A stretch of DNA of 64,000 bases from CAYFUF01 sp964346245 (GTDB taxonomy: Bacteria > Bacillota > Clostridia > Tissierellales > Peptoniphilaceae): NCBI GenBank assembly GCA_964346245.1, contig CAYFUF010000003.1:1-64000 (forward strand), given 5' to 3'. The translations under genes were made by a program, and so were the position numbers. Below are positions 16,445 through 24,122 of this stretch, in pieces. The first letter of the stretch is position 1. Every line of letters starts with the position of its first letter. The notes under the pieces were generated by a model that made no database searches, had not been told where the DNA came from, and saw nothing but the letters and a program-made list of their open reading frames with translations.

Positions 16445-17005
16445 CTAGTTCTTGTCAGCTTCTTTTTTTACTTCTCTCTTGGCATCANNNNNNNNNNNNN
16501 NNNNNNNNNNNNNNNNNNNNNNNNNNNNNNNNNNNNNNNNNNNNNNNNNNNNNNNNNNNNNNNNNNNNNNNNNNNNNNNNNNNNNNNCATCAGTTGCTGC
16601 ATCCTTAGCTTCATTCTTTACATCATGAGCAGCATCTTTTGCTTCGTTCTTCAAATCATTCAAGTCATCGCCCACTTCATCTGCAACTGTACCGATATTG
16701 GTTAATTTGCTGTCGATTCGCTCAGAATAGAAGTTCTTTGCTTTTATTACCACGTCGTCAGTTTTTGCTTTAACCGTGTCAACAGCTTGACCAGTCTTAA
16801 TTTTCACGGTTTCAGCTGCATCCTTTGCTGCATTACCTAAGTCCTCTCTTGTTTCTGTTCCAGATTTAGGAGCAAGCAACAAACCTGCAGATGCACCTAC
16901 TGCTGCACCAATAATAACACCAAGTGAAATTTTCTTCGCATCTTCAGCACGAGCTCTTCTCACTCTTTCTTTATTCTTTTGTTCTAAATAATCAGCTATT
17001 CCCAT
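16445..17005 (-). CDS. YtxH-like protein, interrupted by an assembly gap
   Basis: The family signature, a short glycine/alanine-rich membrane segment LGVIIGAAVGASAGLLLAPKSG, lies near residues 27-48 and is followed by a long charged amphipathic helix region rich in Lys, Ala and Asp. The later part carries 11-residue LEA-like repeats (KNEAKDAA core). A 100-N run (16488-16587) falls in that repeat, so the true length and sequence of the C-terminus are unknown, although the frame happens to be kept. ATG 17005 has AAGGAGG upstream; the longer frame from 17050 does not. Such proteins are usually stress-induced and membrane associated. Confidence 0.82.
   Translation of the reverse strand: MGIADYLEQKNKERVRRARAEDAKKISLGVIIGAAVGASAGLLLAPKSGTETREDLGNAAKDAAETVKIKTGQAVDTVKAKTDDVVIKAKNFYSERIDSKLTNIGTVADEVGDDLNDLKNEAKDAAHDVKNEAKDAATDXXXXXXXXXXXXXXXXXXXXXXXXXXXXXXXXXXDAKREVKKEADKN
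16488..16587. other. Assembly gap (100 N)
   Basis: Exactly 100 undetermined bases inside the YtxH-like gene. The round number suggests a placeholder for a gap of unknown size between contigs. Confidence 0.95.
16590..16655 (-). repeat. 33-bp coding tandem repeat flanking the gap
   Basis: Two adjacent, diverged 33-base units (16590-16622 and 16623-16655), each coding for an 11-residue unit with the KNEAKDAA core. More units probably lie in the gap. Confidence 0.75.
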
Positions 17006-17087
17006 GTTAATCCTCCTTATTTGTTTTCTTACTGGGTTATAATTACCCATAATTATTTTTTTACCACATTTTCCTCATTAAGAGGCA

Positions 17088-17120
17088 TAAAAAAATTTCT
17101 CGGTATGAACCGAGAAATTT
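17088..17120 (-). terminator. Intrinsic terminator of the 6S-like RNA gene
   Basis: A perfect 12-bp stem (17093-17104 with 17109-17120), a 4-base loop and a U run on the minus strand, immediately 3' of the RNA's closing stem. Confidence 0.9.
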
Positions 17121-17126
17121 CTATAA

Positions 17127-17290
17127 GGTCCCTGGGACCTTACTTTATTAATACCTTCTGTTTGTGAAGGTGGGTTCGCTGTCGAAAGAAATCAGACTTC
17201 CACTCAGTGGAGGCTTGTCTTCTTAATCCGAACTCCGCAATCCCTTATAATAGACGTAGGTTTAATTTTCAGGCCTCGTATCCAAGGACA
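17127..17290 (-). ncRNA. ssrS: Probable 6S RNA
   Basis: A promoter-RNA-terminator unit without an open reading frame. From the -10 at 17301-17296 the transcript would start near 17290. Its ends pair as GUCCUUGG with CCAGGGAC (17289-17282 with 17135-17128). Inside is a large open bubble, with a small hairpin on its 3' side (CCUUC...GAAGG), and then a long rod closed by GUUCG with CGAAC and capped by UCCAC...GUGGA. Closing stem, central bubble with a 3' hairpin, and terminal rod are the 6S RNA design, which mimics an open promoter and sequesters sigma-A RNA polymerase. The length of about 164 is slightly short for the family. It is divergent from nadK and upstream of ytxH. Confidence 0.78.
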
Positions 17291-17295
17291 ATTAA

Positions 17296-17318
17296 ATTAT
17301 AACAAAAGCTTGAGACAA
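17296..17318 (-). promoter_or_regulatory. Promoter of the 6S-like RNA gene
   Basis: TATAAT at 17301-17296 with an extended -10 TGT just upstream; the -35 region at 17-base distance (TTGCAC, 17324-17319) is only a partial match. Confidence 0.7.
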
Positions 17319-17410
17319 GTGCAAGAAAACGTCTTCATTGCTTTTTATGTATTCTTCCTCAATAAGCTTAAATTGTGTTACTATAGTCTCTAGAAGTGCT
17401 GGAGGTAGTT

Positions 17411-18211
17411 GTGACCCAATATATAAACGTCTTTATGAATGATCAACCGAAAACGATCCAAATGAAAAATACCGTAACCCCCTATCTGAAGGAAAGAGGA
17501 TATGTCATTAGCCGTGTCTACCGAGAAGATGCTAAGTTTAACTTTGTTATTGGAGGTGACGGTACCTTTTTGCGAGCGGTGAGAGAAAGCGGCTTTTCCC
17601 CTATCCCATTTGTCGGTATCAACACAGGTCACCTTGGCTTTTTCCAAGAGATAGATACGGAAAACTATATGGAATACTTAGATATGCTCTTAAAAGGCGA
17701 ATACACTGTAGACTCCCTGCAGCTCCTATCTGCAAGAATTGAAACAAGCGCTTGGTCCTACGATATCGATGTGGTCAACGAGTTCTTCATTTCCACCAAC
17801 GACTTTCACCTGCTGCAAATGCTCCTGGACTTCGATGGTGTCCGCATCATTGATCAATCAGCCGATGGGCTAATCGTTTCTACACCAGCTGGTTCCACCG
17901 CCTATAATCTATCGGCAGACGGAGCTATCCTCTACCAGACACTTGAAGGCTTCCAAGTTACTACGGTATCGCCAATCCAATCTAAACGTTATACGTCATT
18001 ACCCTCTTCCATCGTCGTTCCTTCCCACTCTACACTCCAACTTCACATTAACCCCGAGGATAGCGACCGAATTATTGTGATGGCCGATGGGGTAAATCAT
18101 AAATTCAAGGGCGTAGAGAGAATTATCTTCTGTGCACCCAAACGTCATATTAAAAAAGTTGCTTTTACGAATAACTGGTATTGGCACAACTTAAAAGACA
18201 AGTTCCTCTAG
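17411..18211 (+). CDS. nadK: NAD kinase
   Basis: Phosphorylates NAD to NADP in the cytoplasm. About 266 residues with the family motifs VIGGDGTFLRAV (GGDG) near residue 45, GINTGHLGFF, the NE-containing VVNEFF strand and the TPAGSTAYNLSADGAI segment. The GTG at 17411 with GGAGG 5 bases upstream is preferred to the GTG at 17396, which precedes that ribosome site. It is a single-gene plus-strand unit between two oppositely oriented operons; it is the NADP source for the probable NADP-type GAPDH in this window, an inferred link. Confidence 0.94.
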   Translation: MTQYINVFMNDQPKTIQMKNTVTPYLKERGYVISRVYREDAKFNFVIGGDGTFLRAVRESGFSPIPFVGINTGHLGFFQEIDTENYMEYLDMLLKGEYTVDSLQLLSARIETSAWSYDIDVVNEFFISTNDFHLLQMLLDFDGVRIIDQSADGLIVSTPAGSTAYNLSADGAILYQTLEGFQVTTVSPIQSKRYTSLPSSIVVPSHSTLQLHINPEDSDRIIVMADGVNHKFKGVERIIFCAPKRHIKKVAFTNNWYWHNLKDKFL

Positions 18212-18227
18212 GAACTTGCCTTTTTTT
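18199..18227 (+). terminator. Intrinsic terminator of nadK
   Basis: A 9-bp perfect stem (18199-18207 with 18210-18218) followed two bases later by T7. The hairpin begins within the last codons of nadK. On the minus strand it is followed by a weaker T run and may also end the degV transcript. Confidence 0.88.
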
Positions 18228-18245
18228 GTAAAAAAAACAAATAAT

Positions 18246-19106
18246 TTAATCTTCCGAAAAAATATCTTTCTCTACGATAGCAGCACAACCAACTCCATTA
18301 GGACCAATGTGGGTACCAACAACGCCACCCATTTGAACTAATCGAGTCTCCTTGATACCAGCCACTTCCTTAAGCAGGCTTTCTAGCTCTTCACCCATAT
18401 CTTTATTTGAGGTGTAGATTACCTGCACAGGATAGTCCTGATTGATGCCGTAAGACTGAAGCGTACTAACCAAGCTCTTAAAGCTTGCCTTCCTTCCCCT
18501 ATCCTTCTTTAGTGAGTTCAACTTGCCTTCACCATTTATAGTGAGCATGGGCTTGAGATTGAGGGCGTTTCCAATCATGGCAATTGAAGTTGGTACTCGT
18601 CCACCTTTCTTTAAATAAGTGAGCGTATCAACGTTGTGCAATATAAGATTATGTCTCTTTATTCTCTCTAGTTCGCCGATTAACTTATCAAAAGTGTAAC
18701 CTTCATCCCGCCACTTGACCGCTATCTCGGTCAGTTGCATTTGTGAGGTGGATGCCGCCAAGCTATCGATGACCGCTATACGGTCATAGTCTACCTGCTC
18801 TAAAGCTGTGACTGCTGAGGAATATGTCGAACTAATACCCGAAGACAAAGCGATGTAGATTGCCTCATCGCCACTTTCCTTTATCTCTGTAAACTTATCA
18901 ACTAGCTCACCAAAGCTAGGTTGACTGGTCGAGGGTAAATTCTTCGCTTTCTTCAACCGTTCATAAAAGAGGTCAAAATCATCCTGGCTGGTCTGCACAA
19001 ACTCCCCATCCTCAAATTGAATAGGAATCTTGACTAATTCCACGCCCAATTCTTTCGCCTCACGTTCCAAGATATCGGAAGCTGTATCTACTAGTACCCT
19101 TACCAT
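18246..19106 (-). CDS. DegV/FakB-type fatty acid-binding protein
   Basis: 286 residues with the DegV family architecture: N-terminal VDTASDI, the phosphate/carboxylate-binding loop TSQPSFGEL near residue 60, and the conserved ALSSGISSTYSSA segment near 85-97. Such proteins carry fatty acids to FakA kinase for incorporation into phospholipid. No fakA is in the window. It follows the PBP gene by 10 bases, so it may be the last gene of the cell-wall cluster. Confidence 0.88.
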   Translation of the reverse strand: MVRVLVDTASDILEREAKELGVELVKIPIQFEDGEFVQTSQDDFDLFYERLKKAKNLPSTSQPSFGELVDKFTEIKESGDEAIYIALSSGISSTYSSAVTALEQVDYDRIAVIDSLAASTSQMQLTEIAVKWRDEGYTFDKLIGELERIKRHNLILHNVDTLTYLKKGGRVPTSIAMIGNALNLKPMLTINGEGKLNSLKKDRGRKASFKSLVSTLQSYGINQDYPVQVIYTSNKDMGEELESLLKEVAGIKETRLVQMGGVVGTHIGPNGVGCAAIVEKDIFSED

Positions 19107-19116
19107 CTTTTTCTCC

Positions 19117-20511
19117 TTATCGTTGATTTAACCAATAATTAAAAATTTGCCCAGCTATAGGCGATGCAGCCTGTCCACCGGTCGCACCCTCACTCTCTAA
19201 GATAATTGCAATCGCTATCTGAGGGTCGTCTGCTGGCGCATAACCGCAATACCAAGCATGGTCATAACCACTTTCATTCTCCGCAGTTCCAGTCTTGCCA
19301 GCTACTGCGTAATTCGAAATCTGAGCAGATGAATTATTCTCTTCCATCGTTGCTTGCAGATAATCTTGAATTTCTTTTATGATGCTTTCCCTACTCACCC
19401 GTGTCAAAACGGTTGGCGAGTTTGCTTTAACGATGTTGCCATTTGGAGACAGGACTTCATCCACTAAGTAGGGTTGCATCATCACCCCATCATTAGCAAT
19501 TGCCCCATAGGCAAGGGCCATCTGCAGGGGCGTCACCAACAAATCTCCTTGACCGAAGCTGTTAGCCGCCTTTACATTGACATCCATCCCGTTATGGTAT
19601 TCTGCCTTTGAAATGGAAGTCTCCAAATCAAAAGGTATCCGCTTATTGAAATAAAAGTTGTCTACTGTCCTTCTCAGGTCATCCCCTTTCAGTTCTTGGG
19701 ACTTTTCTGCAAAGTAGACATTAGAAGAATGGGTAAGGGCTTCTCTCAGACTAATCTCGCCAAAGGCTTGGTCTCCATAGTTGGCATAGGTGAAGCCATT
19801 GATGGTTGCGTAACCTTCATCTAGGTAAGACAAGTCGATGCCCTTTTCCAAGAGGCTTACCGCTGTGATTGCTTTCATCGTGGATCCCGGCTGATATAGG
19901 CCCATCGTAGACCGATTATAGAGCGGACTATCCACATTCTCTATCAAGTTGTTCCACTCCTCATCCACCTTATTCATATTATAGCTAGGCATGGACACCA
20001 TTGCCAACACTTCCCCTGTGCGCGGGTCTAGAGCAACGATAGAGCCTTTGTGACCGCTCAGAAGATTATAAACAAGGTATTGAAGGTCATTGTCTATTGT
20101 TAGCTTAACATCGTTACCTAATCCCTTGTCAAGAATCTGTCCTCGAAGCTGCGAAATAGGATTATCTTGTACATTTAACAGATAAGAGTTGTAGCTAGCC
20201 TCTAAGCCTGTTTTACCATAGGTCACCGAATTGTAGCCGATGATATGGGCATACATGTGGGGATGTTGGGAGTAGCGAATAAAACTCCCATCGTCATTTT
20301 TCTCCCTTATGATAATCTCATGGTTGTTTCTATCAAGAAAGATTCCACGACCAAACTGTGTCTCATCCACCCAATTTCTCATATTGATGGAATTATTCCG
20401 GTAACTCTCTGCTTCCACGATCTGAAAATAGGTTAGGTAGAGGGTCAAGCTCAAGAAGAGGCTCATGATTATGCCAAAGAGCGCAACGATTCGTTTCTTA
20501 CTTCTTTTCAT
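19117..20511 (-). CDS. Class B penicillin-binding protein (transpeptidase)
   Basis: About 464 residues: short cytoplasmic basic start (MKRSKKR), one membrane helix, an N-terminal domain and the transpeptidase domain with GSTMK (SxxK, active-site Ser), SSN (SxN) and KTGTAEN (KTG). It is shorter than typical FtsI/SpoVD proteins and has no PASTA domain, resembling the PbpA type encoded beside an SEDS gene in Clostridia and Actinobacteria. ATG 20511 overlaps the SEDS gene by 14 bases and has GAGGAG upstream; the longer frame lacks support. It should cross-link peptidoglycan outside the membrane with its SEDS partner. Confidence 0.93.
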   Translation of the reverse strand: MKRSKKRIVALFGIIMSLFLSLTLYLTYFQIVEAESYRNNSINMRNWVDETQFGRGIFLDRNNHEIIIREKNDDGSFIRYSQHPHMYAHIIGYNSVTYGKTGLEASYNSYLLNVQDNPISQLRGQILDKGLGNDVKLTIDNDLQYLVYNLLSGHKGSIVALDPRTGEVLAMVSMPSYNMNKVDEEWNNLIENVDSPLYNRSTMGLYQPGSTMKAITAVSLLEKGIDLSYLDEGYATINGFTYANYGDQAFGEISLREALTHSSNVYFAEKSQELKGDDLRRTVDNFYFNKRIPFDLETSISKAEYHNGMDVNVKAANSFGQGDLLVTPLQMALAYGAIANDGVMMQPYLVDEVLSPNGNIVKANSPTVLTRVSRESIIKEIQDYLQATMEENNSSAQISNYAVAGKTGTAENESGYDHAWYCGYAPADDPQIAIAIILESEGATGGQAASPIAGQIFNYWLNQR

Positions 20512-21778
20512 GGCGTATCTCCTCAAAGATGAAATCTTCCGAACATACCTGGAGCACTGCCAGTAAAACAAAACTGGAAAGCAGTGATGATCCACCATAG
20601 GTTAAAAAAGGAATGGTGATACCGGTCAGTGGAATTACCTTCATGACTCCGGCAAACATTATAAAGGCCTGGGCAGCAAATAGACAAGAAATGGAAAGAG
20701 CAAGTACGCTATAGAAGTCCTTCTCTTGACTGAGGGCAATCTTAAAACCCCGATAGACTAACAGGGCATAAAGCAAGATGATGCAGATGCCCATAAAGCC
20801 ACCCATTTCCTCGATGATGGCTGCAAAGATGAAATCTGAGTGCCCCAAAGGTATCATACCAGGTCTGCCTAGACCGATACCCGTTCCAAAGAACCCGCCC
20901 TCTGCAATGGCAAATAAAGATTGGATAATCTGGTATCCCTTGTTATTATAATCTTGCCATGGGTTTTTCCAAATCTCGAAACGAACCTTGATGTGGTCAA
21001 AGAGGTAATAGGCTAAGAGCAAACCCAGTATAGATAGAATAATATTGGCTGCAATCAACCGCCAATCTTTCTCATAGGCAACCTGGCTGGCCAATAGAAC
21101 AAGGAAAAAAACGATAGCTGTACCTAACTCTCTCTGCAAGAAGAATAGCGCTATCAGTAGGTAAACGGCTACCATCAAGGAAATCTTATACTTCCAGCTA
21201 TGCTCGTTGTCATCGTACTTTTGATACCAAGATGCAACAAAAAAGACGAAAGGAATCTTGGCAAACTCTGAAGGTTGTACTTGGATTCCTGCAATCTCTA
21301 TCCAGTTTTTCGCCCCATACAGGGAGTATCCGAAAACAAGGGTTAATCCAAGCATGGCCAAAGCGAGCCCGTAATACAACCAAGTCCTTCCTTGCCAGAA
21401 TTCATAGGTCCTTCTCAGTAGTAGGTAGACGATAAAGAAAGCAACAATCGAACCTAGGTATACCAATAGCTGTCTTTGTCCCATCGAAGGTTCGATACGA
21501 TAAATCATGATGACTCCAATGGTAAAGAGCATATTGACCATAAGGAGAAGGTAGTTATCACCCCTGGTGAGCTTACGAATCAGGATGATTCCGATAATAT
21601 TGGTGAGGATTAAGCCCATGGCAAACAAGAGGGATTTCACCGTTATATGTTCAATCTGATAGAAGAGGACCAAGGAGATGGCCAAAACTTGAAAGACAAC
21701 AATCAAGCTGGTCATGCTGGAGAAATTCTCCGACCTTACTCCTGGTAACTGTTGGAAGTTAAGCCGTTTGTTTTGCAT
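20498..21778 (-). CDS. SEDS-family peptidoglycan polymerase (FtsW/RodA)
   Basis: About 426 residues with around ten membrane helices. SEDS motifs are clear: GAKNWIEIAGIQVQPSEFAKI, in which the PSE region follows the lipid II-binding loop, QRELGTAIVFF, and the C-terminal VIPLTGITIPFLTYGGSSLL. The protein polymerises lipid II glycans with a class B PBP, encoded immediately downstream. Which of FtsW or RodA it is cannot be decided; the FHA-SEDS-PBP grouping points to a division/elongation-regulated set. ATG 21778 follows GGAGG and overlaps the FHA gene end. Confidence 0.93.
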   Translation of the reverse strand: MQNKRLNFQQLPGVRSENFSSMTSLIVVFQVLAISLVLFYQIEHITVKSLLFAMGLILTNIIGIILIRKLTRGDNYLLLMVNMLFTIGVIMIYRIEPSMGQRQLLVYLGSIVAFFIVYLLLRRTYEFWQGRTWLYYGLALAMLGLTLVFGYSLYGAKNWIEIAGIQVQPSEFAKIPFVFFVASWYQKYDDNEHSWKYKISLMVAVYLLIALFFLQRELGTAIVFFLVLLASQVAYEKDWRLIAANIILSILGLLLAYYLFDHIKVRFEIWKNPWQDYNNKGYQIIQSLFAIAEGGFFGTGIGLGRPGMIPLGHSDFIFAAIIEEMGGFMGICIILLYALLVYRGFKIALSQEKDFYSVLALSISCLFAAQAFIMFAGVMKVIPLTGITIPFLTYGGSSLLSSFVLLAVLQVCSEDFIFEEIRHEKK

Positions 21779-22274
21779 GGCGACCTCCATCTACAAAAGC
21801 AAAATCAATCCCCCCGACCGTTATGACGTCGTGGGAATTAAGCTGAGTTGGCTGAGAAATGATATATCCATTAACCATGGTAGGGTTCGTTGAACCCAGG
21901 TCATCAATAAAATAGAGGCCCTGATTTTGGATAATTCGAGCCTGGTACTTGCTCATCTGCCTATCCTTAATCACGATGGTATTGTCATCAGCACGCCCAA
22001 TCGTGGTATTGTCCGATAGGTAATACTCATTTTTGATGGGATAATCGTAAAGCAATGGGTCGCTAAGCAGCTTCAGAAAATCTGCTTGTATTGGAGGCGC
22101 GGAAAGAGTTGCTCGTACATCCATTGTAATCATCCGAACGATTTTATAAATAAACACAAGCACTATAATAACAAAAATAAATTTGAGGGCTGTCGATAAG
22201 ATACTGTATAAGGTAATGTCGCCAATAATATTGGCAAAAAGAGCGCTCTCTAAGACATCAAAAATTACTTCCAT
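21759..22274 (-). CDS. Membrane-anchored FHA-domain protein
   Basis: 171 residues: an N-terminal membrane segment (LKFIFVIIVLVFIYKIV, about residues 30-46) and a C-terminal FHA domain with TIGRADDNTI, MSKYQARI and DLGSTNPTMVNG, the loops that bind phosphothreonine. In Clostridia and Actinobacteria such proteins are made with SEDS and PBP genes and respond to Ser/Thr kinases of the PknB type. No kinase gene is in this window. It is first in the cluster, behind its own promoter. Confidence 0.92.
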   Translation of the reverse strand: MEVIFDVLESALFANIIGDITLYSILSTALKFIFVIIVLVFIYKIVRMITMDVRATLSAPPIQADFLKLLSDPLLYDYPIKNEYYLSDNTTIGRADDNTIVIKDRQMSKYQARIIQNQGLYFIDDLGSTNPTMVNGYIISQPTQLNSHDVITVGGIDFAFVDGGRHAKQTA

Positions 22275-22305
22275 GATTTACCTCCTCCTGGATATAGTTC
22301 AAATT

Positions 22306-22314
22306 ATTATATCA
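22306..22314 (-). promoter_or_regulatory. Extended -10 promoter of the FHA-SEDS-PBP cluster
   Basis: Minus-strand TGATATAAT, an extended -10, 31 bases before the FHA start; no clear -35. It follows the terminator of the glycogen operon. Confidence 0.65.
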
Positions 22315-22370
22315 CAGGAGCACCTGAATATAATGATCGGATTGTGAAGAATGTCTCAACCAGAGGGAAA

Positions 22371-22398
22371 ACCGCCCCAATGCAAGCATTGGAGCGGT
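22371..22398 (-). terminator. Terminator of the glycogen operon
   Basis: 13-bp stem (22371-22383 with 22386-22398, one G-U pair) followed by T residues on the minus strand, 15 bases after the phosphohexomutase stop. Confidence 0.85.
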
Positions 22399-22413
22399 TC
22401 TTAAGATTATTAA

Positions 22414-24105
22414 TTATTCTACAGACTCAATCATTCCCTTTGCAGCCTTTTCGATAGCTTGTAATTTTTCTTCGCTATCTTCCAAGCTCTTACCGACGGA
22501 ATACATGTATAGCTTGATCTTAGGCTCGGTACCTGAAGGACGAACTGCAAACCATGATTCATCATCATAACGATATTTCAATACATTGGATTTAGCTAAA
22601 CCCGTATCATCGTTTTGATAATCGATAGTTTGCACCAAGTTCATCGAGTCAATTTGCTGCAATGGATTAGCGCGGAAATGGTCCATAATGCGGCCTATGA
22701 GTGCTTGACCATCCAAACCCTCCAGGATAATCGAGATGAGATTCTCGTTATAGTAACCGAACTCTTGGTAGATCTCTTCTAAGACATCGAGAAGGCTCTT
22801 GCCCTTTGTCTTATAATAAGCAGCCATCTCTGCTATTAACATCGTGGAGGAAATGGCATCCTTATCACGTACAAACTCACCGCGATTAAAGCCGATGCTC
22901 TCCTCGTAACCGAAGACAAAGGTATGCTCTTTCGTATCATCCCAGCGGTTTATTGGTTCAGCTATATTCTTGAAACCGGTTAATACCTCGACGAAAGCTT
23001 GGCCGTACTTCTCACAGATTGGCTTAGCGATATCTCCAGTCACGATAGACTTGATAACCGCGCCATCTTCAGGTAATTCACCCTTAGCATCCAATTCCTT
23101 TAAGATGTAGTAAACTAGGAGGGCGCCAATGCGGTTACCATTGATAAACTGATAGTCACCAATTTCATCTCTGACTTCAATTGCTACTCGGTCTGCATCA
23201 GGGTCTGTAGCAATCAACAAGTCTGCATCTACTTTCTTGCCTAACTCGATGGAATATTTAAAGGCCTTAGGATCTTCTGGGTTTGGATAACCCACAGTCG
23301 TAAAGTTAGAATCAGGCATACTCTGTTCTTCAACGATATGGATATTGGTAAAACCGCGGTCTTTAAGAATCTCAGGAACCCAACGGTAGCCAGTACCATT
23401 CAGAGGTGAATAAACAATGCTGACATCTTTATCGATATCATCATGAATAGTCAAATCTAAGACTTTTTGACGGTAATTCTCGTAGTGTTCTTTGCCCACA
23501 TACTCAATCATTCCAGACTCAAGGCCTTCTTCTACATTAAGCATCTTAATCTCGCCATAATCTTCAATCTCAGCGATATTACGCATGATTCTCTCTGCCC
23601 AATCATCCAAGATTTGAGACCCCTCTGAACCATAGGCCTTATATCCATTGTAGTCTTTTGGGTTATGAGAAGCAGTAATCATAACACCAGCGTAGGTGCC
23701 TAAAGCTCTTACCAGGTAACTGAGCACTGGTGTAGGTTGAATCTCATTGCAGAGGTAGACTTTAATCCCATGAGCGGCAAAGACCTCGGCTGTGATACGT
23801 GAAAACTCATCAGAACGATTCCTTACATCATAGGAAATCACCACACCTTTCTTCTTTGCTTCTTCGCCATCCTCCTCAATCATGCGAGCAAAGCCCTCAG
23901 TAGCACGAGATACCGTGTAGCGGTTCATCCTGTTCGTGCCAGCGCCAATCTTCCCTCGTAAACCTGCTGTTCCGAACTTCAAGTCTTGGTAAAATCGATC
24001 CTCAATCTCTTTCTCGTCATCAATGATCAAAGCTAATTCTTGTTTGGTTGCTTCATCAAAATTTGGATTATTTACCCAACTCTCATAATTTTCCCGATAC
24101 GTCAT
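22414..24105 (-). CDS. Phospho-sugar mutase (phosphoglucomutase, PgcA type)
   Basis: 563 residues, the length of the alpha-phosphoglucomutase/phosphopentomutase group. The active-site serine loop TASHNPKDYNGYKAY, metal loop DPDADR, sugar-specificity loop EESIGFN and phosphate-binding RPSGTEPKIKLY are all present. In this operon it would interconvert glucose 6-phosphate and glucose 1-phosphate, feeding GlgC and recovering glucose 1-phosphate from glycogen. It is 18 bases after the pullulanase gene and last before a terminator. Confidence 0.92.
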   Translation of the reverse strand: MTYRENYESWVNNPNFDEATKQELALIIDDEKEIEDRFYQDLKFGTAGLRGKIGAGTNRMNRYTVSRATEGFARMIEEDGEEAKKKGVVISYDVRNRSDEFSRITAEVFAAHGIKVYLCNEIQPTPVLSYLVRALGTYAGVMITASHNPKDYNGYKAYGSEGSQILDDWAERIMRNIAEIEDYGEIKMLNVEEGLESGMIEYVGKEHYENYRQKVLDLTIHDDIDKDVSIVYSPLNGTGYRWVPEILKDRGFTNIHIVEEQSMPDSNFTTVGYPNPEDPKAFKYSIELGKKVDADLLIATDPDADRVAIEVRDEIGDYQFINGNRIGALLVYYILKELDAKGELPEDGAVIKSIVTGDIAKPICEKYGQAFVEVLTGFKNIAEPINRWDDTKEHTFVFGYEESIGFNRGEFVRDKDAISSTMLIAEMAAYYKTKGKSLLDVLEEIYQEFGYYNENLISIILEGLDGQALIGRIMDHFRANPLQQIDSMNLVQTIDYQNDDTGLAKSNVLKYRYDDESWFAVRPSGTEPKIKLYMYSVGKSLEDSEEKLQAIEKAAKGMIESVE

Positions 24106-24122
24106 ATGGTCTCCTTTACTGC

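Noticed and set aside
16445..17050. Continuous reading frame across the 100 N as proof of the YtxH length
   Set aside because: Frame retention has a one-in-three chance, and 100 N is a placeholder size, so the length cannot be trusted.
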